A DNA stretch of 35,197 nt from Clostridia bacterium. GTDB taxonomy: Bacteria; Bacillota; Clostridia; Christensenellales; Borkfalkiaceae. Location: contig JAGAKN010000021.1 of the NCBI GenBank assembly GCA_017625565.1, positions 1 to 35,197 on the forward strand, given 5' to 3'. Positions within the stretch are counted from its first letter, which is position 1; every line of letters begins with the position of its first letter. The notes under the pieces are model-generated. The model saw only the letters and a program-made list of their open reading frames with translations, did no database searches and had not been told where the DNA came from. The position numbers and the translations under genes are program-made. Positions 30,117 through 35,197 of this stretch are shown here, piece after piece.

Positions 30117-33100
30117 ATGACGGACAAATTTACACCCGAGCAACGGGTTGCAATCAAGGCGCAGGGCAAGACGATCGTTTCCGCGTCCGCAGGTAGCGGA
30201 AAGACGACGGTAATGATCGAGAAAATCGTGCGTTTGGTACAAGACGGGCAAAGCTTGGATAGCTTGCTCGCGGTCACGTTTACAAAAAAAGCGGCGTCGC
30301 AAATGAAAGAAAAATTGTCCAAAGAGCTGATTAAAGCGATCAATGCCCCTGAAACGACTGCGGAGCATAGAGCGGAACTCAAACGGCAGTTGGTGGAAGT
30401 ACCGAATGCGGATATTTCGACGATACACTCCTTTTGCGCGAAATTGCTCCGTCGCAACTTTTTTGCGGTAGGGATAGACAATTCTTTCCGTGTGATAGCA
30501 GGCGACGACGCGGACGGGACGGCTTTAAAAAACGAGGCTTTGGACGAGCTGTTCGACGAAGCATACGAGCATAAAGACGTGGATTTTCAGCACCTGCTTT
30601 CCGTCTATTGGCGCAAAAAAAGCGACAATACTTTGCGGAAAATTTTTACGCAAACGTACGGCGGGTTGCGTGATCGGGCGGATTATCGCGCGTATTTGGA
30701 GAAAACGGTTCTCGGGTATGACGAAAACACGTTTAACGGCGTTTGCGCGGATTTAAAGGAGCGTTTAGACGAAAAAAGCCGTTATTACGCGGAGCTTTTG
30801 AAAATCGAGCAAACCTATTTTGAAAGTGTGGAAGCGGTAGCGCAAACCGCGCTTGCTAACGAGCTTTTATCTCTGCTTTCGGCTTGGGAAACCGCGCCCG
30901 ATTATTTTGACGCTTGTGCCGTGGCTGTGCCCAAATTTACGATGAACCGTGGGCAAAAATCGGATACCGCGGAGAAAAAGGCGCATATGGAACGCTTGGC
31001 GTTCTTAAAAAAGCGTTTGCAAAAGATCCACACGGATGAACTGCAAAAAATCAAATCGCGGGAAGAAGAATTGCGCGCGTTTTTGCTCTCGGGAAAGACG
31101 GCAAGCGTGCTTGCGAAATACCTGTTGCTTTTCGACGAGAAATATGCGCAATTAAAAACGGAGCGCGGAGTGTTGGACTATAACGATCTCGAACATAAAA
31201 CGTTGGAATTATTAAAGGACGAGAACGTGTTGTCCGCTTTGCGTGAAAAATACAAATACGTGTTCGTGGACGAATATCAGGACGTCAACCCCGTTCAAGA
31301 AGCCATTCTCTCACAAATCGGTGGGGAGAACGTATTTTTGGTTGGTGACGTCAAACAAGCCATTTACGGGTTTCGTGGCAGTAAATCGAAATTTTTCCTA
31401 GACAAACAAAAAGAATTTGCTTTAGGAACGGGAAATAACTTGGCTTTGACGCGAAATTTCCGTAGCGCGGACGCGGTGTTAAACGCCGTCAATATGCAGT
31501 TTTCCCTGGCGATGTCTCCGCGTGTTTCCCAAATCAATTATGCAAGGGATTCTCTGATGGAACGTGGGGGCAGGTATCAGGCGAATAGCGGACGGGTACA
31601 AGTACATTTCTTTGGAAAATCGGAGAAGAAAGAAGCGGAAAAGCGGGGGATATACTCGGTAAAGGCGCACTCGCAAGGAAAAAAAGCGGACGATAGCGAG
31701 CTTGCGAAGCTCGTTTACGAAATCATCAAGGGCGAAAGACGGCAAAAGTATTACGATCCCGATACGGGACGGGAAAGACAGGTGCAGTATTCGGATATCG
31801 TCATTTTATCCCGTAAAAACCAAGGACGGATCACGAAAACGATCGAAGCGCTCTCGTCGGCAGGGATTCCCGTCAGCGCGACTTCGGCGCTGAATATTTG
31901 CGAATGCGCGGAAATCAAGACGCTCATTGATATTTTATCGCTCATCGATAACGCGGAGCAAGACGTTCCGCTTTGTAGTGCATTGCTTTCTTCTATGGGC
32001 GATTTGACGGCAAACGACCTCGCCGAAATTCGTTTGGCATACCCCGACGAAACGTATTTCCGTGGCGCGTGTAAGCGTTATGCGAACGAACAAGACGGGT
32101 ATACGGCGCGGAAACTCCGCGCGTTCTATCTCTATTACGACGAACTGCGTACGCTCTCTCGCGTGATGGACGCGGGGGAATTGTTGTGTAAGCTTTTGTC
32201 GGATACGCATATGGAATCCCGACTTTTGACTAGGGAAAACGGCGTTGCGTGCTTAAAGCGTATCCATCGGTTTATCGAAGAAACCGCCGTACCGGAATCC
32301 CTTTGCGTGCACGCGTTTTTGGATCGGTTGCGCGATTTGGAGTATAACATTCCATTCAGCGAAAACGGTGGGGAAAACGCTGTAAAAGTTATGACGATGC
32401 ACGCGTCCAAGGGTTTGGAATTCCCGATTGTTATCTTGGACGATTTAAGCGCGCCCTTCCACGGTGTAGATCACGACGAAGTGTTCGTGGAAGAAAAATA
32501 CGGGCTTGCACCCCGCGCGTTCTATCCCGAAACGATGTTAAAAAACAATACCCTTTTACGACGTTTGTATGAAGAACAAGAGCTTGAAAATTCGATCGCG
32601 GACGCTTTGAATTTGTATTACGTAGCGTTAACGCGCGCGAAATTCGGGTTGCATATGCTTTTTGAAAGCCGTTCGCCGATGCCCGACGTAAAATACGCGC
32701 GCTCGTTTGCGGAGTTTACCGATTTTGGCGTTTGGGAAGAGTACGTAGAAAAACAAGACGTGTTTGATATCCCTAAGCAAGGGAGAAAAATACTTGCTTA
32801 TCATCCCGACGAAGTGCTTGCAAGGGAAATTATCGACGCGTTGTGTTGGAAATACCCGTTCGCAGGGTATGAAGATTTGCCTGTAAAAAGCTCCGCAACG
32901 CATCTATTGCCCGAAGTTGCGCCCAACAAGGATTTGTTTGGGAATATCGGGCAAGAGAAGGACGATGCCGTGGGAAAACCGTCCGTGCAAACGGAAAAAC
33001 TCGCGACGGAGTTGGCTACGGAAAGGGGGTTAAAAAACGAAGAAACGCGCGGAAAAGCCGTTGCGTACGGCTTGGCGTATCACGCGTTTTTGGAAGATTT

Positions 33101-33614
33101 CGATTTCTCGTCGCTTTTTGACGAACAGGGAAAGGCTGTTTCTAAAGAGCGCTTGCGTTGTATCACAAAAGATGCTTACGAACGGTGTGTCGTGACGCGC
33201 TCCGCCGAAGCGGAACTCCTTTCTATGGAGAAGTTGGAAGAGATTTTGTCGAATTCCGTGTTTTACAAGTTGCGGGATAAACGTTTGTACAAGGAACAGC
33301 AGTTTTTGGTTTCGTTGCCCGTCAAGGACACGTATGCGAAGAAACAGGGCGTAGCCCCCGATTTGCAGTATAAAACGGACGGCGAAGAAATGCTTTTCCA
33401 AGGCGCGATCGACCTGCTTGCGGTGGGCGAAGACGGCGTTTGGATCATCGATTACAAGTATTCGGGGGGGAATGCGGAGTACTTACGAGAACATTATCGT
33501 CCGCAATTAGAGCTTTATCGGCTTGCGGTTTCGCGGATTTTGAAAACGGACGTGGAGAATATACGGTGCACGATCGTCAATATCCGTTTAGGTTTTGAAG
33601 TGGACGTTTTCTAA
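30117..33614 (+). CDS. addA: AddA helicase-nuclease subunit
   Basis: A 1165-residue UvrD-family (SF1A) helicase with nuclease domain. Motifs seen: FTPEQRVAI at the start, Walker A SASAGSGKTT (22-31), TFTKKAASQMKEK (motif Ia), DYNDLEH, VFVDEYQDVNPVQ (Walker B/motif II), VGDVKQAIYGFRG (motif III), LTRNFRS (motif IV), MTMHASKGLEFPIV (motif V) and YVALTRAK (motif VI). The C-terminal RecB-type nuclease has GAIDLLA and WIIDYKYS (D1099, D1112, K1114). Length is near Bacillus AddA (1232). The ribosome binding site AAAGGA lies across the addB stop, so translation is coupled. A terminator-like hairpin follows at 33650. Confidence 0.97.
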   Translation: MTDKFTPEQRVAIKAQGKTIVSASAGSGKTTVMIEKIVRLVQDGQSLDSLLAVTFTKKAASQMKEKLSKELIKAINAPETTAEHRAELKRQLVEVPNADISTIHSFCAKLLRRNFFAVGIDNSFRVIAGDDADGTALKNEALDELFDEAYEHKDVDFQHLLSVYWRKKSDNTLRKIFTQTYGGLRDRADYRAYLEKTVLGYDENTFNGVCADLKERLDEKSRYYAELLKIEQTYFESVEAVAQTALANELLSLLSAWETAPDYFDACAVAVPKFTMNRGQKSDTAEKKAHMERLAFLKKRLQKIHTDELQKIKSREEELRAFLLSGKTASVLAKYLLLFDEKYAQLKTERGVLDYNDLEHKTLELLKDENVLSALREKYKYVFVDEYQDVNPVQEAILSQIGGENVFLVGDVKQAIYGFRGSKSKFFLDKQKEFALGTGNNLALTRNFRSADAVLNAVNMQFSLAMSPRVSQINYARDSLMERGGRYQANSGRVQVHFFGKSEKKEAEKRGIYSVKAHSQGKKADDSELAKLVYEIIKGERRQKYYDPDTGRERQVQYSDIVILSRKNQGRITKTIEALSSAGIPVSATSALNICECAEIKTLIDILSLIDNAEQDVPLCSALLSSMGDLTANDLAEIRLAYPDETYFRGACKRYANEQDGYTARKLRAFYLYYDELRTLSRVMDAGELLCKLLSDTHMESRLLTRENGVACLKRIHRFIEETAVPESLCVHAFLDRLRDLEYNIPFSENGGENAVKVMTMHASKGLEFPIVILDDLSAPFHGVDHDEVFVEEKYGLAPRAFYPETMLKNNTLLRRLYEEQELENSIADALNLYYVALTRAKFGLHMLFESRSPMPDVKYARSFAEFTDFGVWEEYVEKQDVFDIPKQGRKILAYHPDEVLAREIIDALCWKYPFAGYEDLPVKSSATHLLPEVAPNKDLFGNIGQEKDDAVGKPSVQTEKLATELATERGLKNEETRGKAVAYGLAYHAFLEDFDFSSLFDEQGKAVSKERLRCITKDAYERCVVTRSAEAELLSMEKLEEILSNSVFYKLRDKRLYKEQQFLVSLPVKDTYAKKQGVAPDLQYKTDGEEMLFQGAIDLLAVGEDGVWIIDYKYSGGNAEYLREHYRPQLELYRLAVSRILKTDVENIRCTIVNIRLGFEVDVF

Positions 33615-33649
33615 AAAACAAGAAAAACCGACAAAAGAATACAAAAAAC

Positions 33650-33698
33650 GAACCTGCTTTTCGGGAATACTCAAACGAACGAAAAGGGGGTTCTTTTT
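33650..33698 (+). terminator. Terminator-like hairpin after addA that contains the next gene's ribosome binding site
   Basis: A 14-base stem with one mismatch (GAACCTGCTTTTCG at 33650-33663 with CGAAAAGGGGGTTC at 33680-33693), then T5 (33694-33698), then ATG at 33699. The 3' arm contains AAAAGGGGG, the only ribosome binding site for the downstream gene, so the fold would both end addBA transcripts and hide that site. Confidence 0.7.
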
Positions 33699-34370
33699 AT
33701 GGAAATATTCGGTTGGCTGGGCGACGCTTTTCAACAAAGTACAGCGTTTACCGCGATTGTTTGCGTGGCGTCGGGGGCGCTCGTGATTGCCGGGGTTGCA
33801 GGCTACGTACTCAAAAACGCAGGGTATTACGGAGCGATTGCGCTAATGACGTGCGGTGGCGTATGTATCGCGATTTTGTCGGGTGGCGTCGGTTGGCGCG
33901 CAGGGGTGGCGTGTTTGTCGCTCCTTGCCATTTTCGGTGGGGGCGTGTATTTGGCGTTGTATTCCGTGTTGGCGGTTCGCAAACATATTTTGGCTCGGCG
34001 AAAGCGTCGGGAAGAAATCACCAGGCAGTTGCAATTCACGCTCCCCGACAGAGAAAACGCGTTCGTGCGTTCGAGGTTGCAAACGGCTCTGCACGTGGAC
34101 GACGAGCGTTTGGAGGAAGTTTGGGAAAGCGTAGAAGAAAACGCACTCAAAGAGAAAAAGGAAAAATCCTTTCGCGTGGAGTACGCCTATCGTTTGTTGG
34201 CGAAAGTGAAAACAGCTCCGCTTTCTGTTGCGGAGCGCTTGCAGACGGATGAAATGTCCAAAACGCTCGCTGTATATATGCAAAAGGAACGTTGGACGGC
34301 AAATGATCTTCGGGTGGTGAACGAATTATTCGCAGGGCTGTTAAAGCTTTCCGCGAAATACGCCGTCTAA
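33699..34370 (+). CDS. Unknown membrane protein with cytoplasmic C-terminal domain
   Basis: A 223-residue protein with three glycine- and alanine-rich membrane segments (about 16-38, 43-61 and 66-93). A strongly basic stretch (RKHILARRKRREE, about 94-106) follows, then a mostly helical charged domain of about 115 residues. The positive-inside rule places the C-terminal domain in the cytoplasm. No family is recognised. GGGGG at 33686-33690 lies 8 bases before the ATG but is buried in the hairpin described above. Its last 30 bases overlap the 3' end of the minus-strand PRC-barrel gene. Confidence 0.8.
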   Translation: MEIFGWLGDAFQQSTAFTAIVCVASGALVIAGVAGYVLKNAGYYGAIALMTCGGVCIAILSGGVGWRAGVACLSLLAIFGGGVYLALYSVLAVRKHILARRKRREEITRQLQFTLPDRENAFVRSRLQTALHVDDERLEEVWESVEENALKEKKEKSFRVEYAYRLLAKVKTAPLSVAERLQTDEMSKTLAVYMQKERWTANDLRVVNELFAGLLKLSAKYAV

Positions 34371-34943
34371 GCGGGTGGGTAAATCCAACCGAAAGGGGGG
34401 CAGGGATAAAGTCAAACGAATCAAAGCCCGTTTTTGTATGGCGGTTTTCAATAGTGATTTGGTGACCGTCGGGTCGGATTTTTCGGTATAGAAAGATAGT
34501 TTGTGTAAGGGGACGCGTTGTCCGATCGGGTAAGTGAAATCATTGCGCAAAATGACTGCGTCCGAGCAGGCGGATATAGAGAGTACGGGATAGCACTCGT
34601 TCTGATCGGTGAACAGGTTGATTGCCGTCCAATCGCGGAACTCCAAATCCTCGACGTTGCCTAAGAAACTCCCGTCGTTGGAAAAGACGGGGCGATCGAG
34701 AAAGATTTTCGCGTGGCGTTTTGGGTGGACGGGACGGAGCTTGTTTAAAGAAATCATTGCGCCGACGTTTTCGACGGCGGAAACGCTGACGGCAAAATCC
34801 GTACGTTGTTTTTGTGTGGGCGTATCCGAACAAAGCAGGTATTTCACGGCGCGGTTGGTTAAGGAAAAACCGATCCCCAAACATACTCCGCGCAAGTTTT
34901 TTCCGACGTAGATATTTTTTCCAACGATATCGCTTAAAAACAT
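34341..34943 (-). CDS. PRC-barrel domain protein
   Basis: A 200-residue protein. The first 75 or so residues (LSDIVGKNIYVGKNLRGVCLGIGFS onward) read as a PRC-barrel of the YlmC/YmxH sort found in spore-formers, and a second barrel-like unit (about 83-150, FLDRPVFSNDGSFLGNVEDLEF) follows. A basic C-terminal tail closes it. PRC-barrels are small beta domains in RNA-processing and photosynthetic proteins; YlmC/YmxH are of unknown function. TAGGAG lies 8 bases before the ATG at 34943. The stop end overlaps the convergent membrane protein gene by 30 bases, and no terminator is seen there. Confidence 0.75.
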   Translation of the reverse strand: MFLSDIVGKNIYVGKNLRGVCLGIGFSLTNRAVKYLLCSDTPTQKQRTDFAVSVSAVENVGAMISLNKLRPVHPKRHAKIFLDRPVFSNDGSFLGNVEDLEFRDWTAINLFTDQNECYPVLSISACSDAVILRNDFTYPIGQRVPLHKLSFYTEKSDPTVTKSLLKTAIQKRALIRLTLSLPPFRLDLPTRLDGVFRGKL

Positions 34944-35064
34944 AATAGACTCCTAACAAAATGATAATACCCGTATTGTAATGGATTTCGGAAACGGAAA
35001 AAGGTCGATACGGGGCTTTTTTTGTAGAAATAGGAAAAAAGTTGATAAAGGAATATGAAAATGC

Positions 35065-35093
35065 TTGCAAAAGGCGGGAAATTTTGATAAAAT
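35065..35093 (+). promoter_or_regulatory. Promoter of tRNA-Gln
   Basis: -35 TTGCAA (35065-35070), 17-base spacer ending in TGA, -10 TAAAAT (35088-35093), about 25 bases before the mature tRNA. Confidence 0.72.
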
Positions 35094-35117
35094 AACGCCT
35101 GTAAATAGCTATCATTT

Positions 35118-35193
35118 TGGGGTATAGCCAAGCGGTAAGGCAACGGATTCTGACTCCGTCATTTCGTTGGTTCAAATCCAGCTACCCCAGCCA
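35118..35193 (+). tRNA. tRNA-Gln, anticodon CTG
   Basis: A 76-base cloverleaf with encoded CCA. The acceptor stem TGGGGTA pairs with TACCCCA, followed by discriminator G and CCA. The D arm is GCC...GGC. The anticodon stem ACGGA/TCCGT encloses TTCTGAC, so the anticodon is CTG and reads CAG codons. The T arm GTTGG/CCAGC encloses TTCAAAT. The U1 start is typical of tRNA-Gln. The variable loop (CATTTC) has 6 bases, one more than in Escherichia coli tRNA-Gln. Confidence 0.96.
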
Positions 35194-35197
35194 AAAC

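Noticed and set aside
33713..34252. 179-codon plus-strand frame overlapping the 33699 membrane protein
   Set aside because: Very Arg/Gly-rich alternative frame without a ribosome binding site; the 33699 frame has membrane segments and a placed start.
1..35197. CRISPR array, prophage, transposon, IS element or integration site
   Set aside because: No regularly spaced repeats, no transposase, integrase or phage gene, and no repeat flanking the tRNA within the window.

Overview
The window reads as the chromosome of an endospore-forming, low-to-mid GC Gram-positive, most likely an uncultured Clostridia (gut-type) lineage. The evidence is the set of sporulation genes (spoVAD, spoVAE, yunB, spoIIE, a SpoVB-type flippase), an EndoA-type MazF, an AddAB nuclease, a type-1B dihydroorotate dehydrogenase with PyrK, SigA-type promoters and GGAG-type ribosome binding sites. 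No phage, transposon, IS element, CRISPR array or integration site was seen. It is a dense core-gene region, with no gene-free gap above about 230 bases.

Layout. 1-917 (+): end of a spoVA operon (spoVAD 3' part, a 41-residue unknown ORF, spoVAE). 947-2708 (-): murG then yunB. 2808-4042: a WYL-domain regulator (-) divergent from a 65-residue unknown protein (+), with a perfect TGACA-N5-TGTCA palindrome between them. 4148-9997 (+): tyrS with a structured leader, yigZ, an aldo/keto reductase plus GH29 fucosidase pair, and a sugar-importer ATPase with an unusual charged C-terminal tail. 10055-12823 (-): ndoA/mazF then spoIIE. 12988-13616: a small membrane protein (-) divergent from an XRE regulator (+) around a 10-bp inverted repeat. 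13668-16736 (-): spoVB-like flippase then pgi. 16810-18753 (+): a LysM protein, a clostridial-type unknown protein and a metallophosphoesterase that looks leaderless. 18803-24448 (+): the pyrBCFKDE operon behind a leader terminator. 24433-25743: a small membrane ORF (-) and trpS (+). 25801-26793 (-): a lipoprotein. 26949-33614 (+): addB-addA. 33699-34943: a membrane protein (+) overlapping tail-to-tail with a PRC-barrel protein (-). 35118-35193 (+): tRNA-Gln(CTG).

The pyr genes encode every de novo UMP step after carbamoyl phosphate; carA, carB and pyrR are not in the window. The sporulation genes cover forespore sigma-F activation (SpoIIE), dipicolinate uptake (SpoVA), cortex precursor export (SpoVB) and late spore maturation (YunB).

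No convincing new multi-gene system was found. The most interesting signals are regulatory. They are a pyr-operon attenuator with a mutually exclusive fold; two terminator-like hairpins that swallow the ribosome binding site and end in a U-run directly against a start codon (spoIIE and the gene at 33699); three genes lacking a ribosome binding site whose -10-like hexamer ends exactly 6 bases before the ATG; and two divergent regulator/small-protein pairs built around palindromes. All assignments come from reading motifs by eye; no database search was run.
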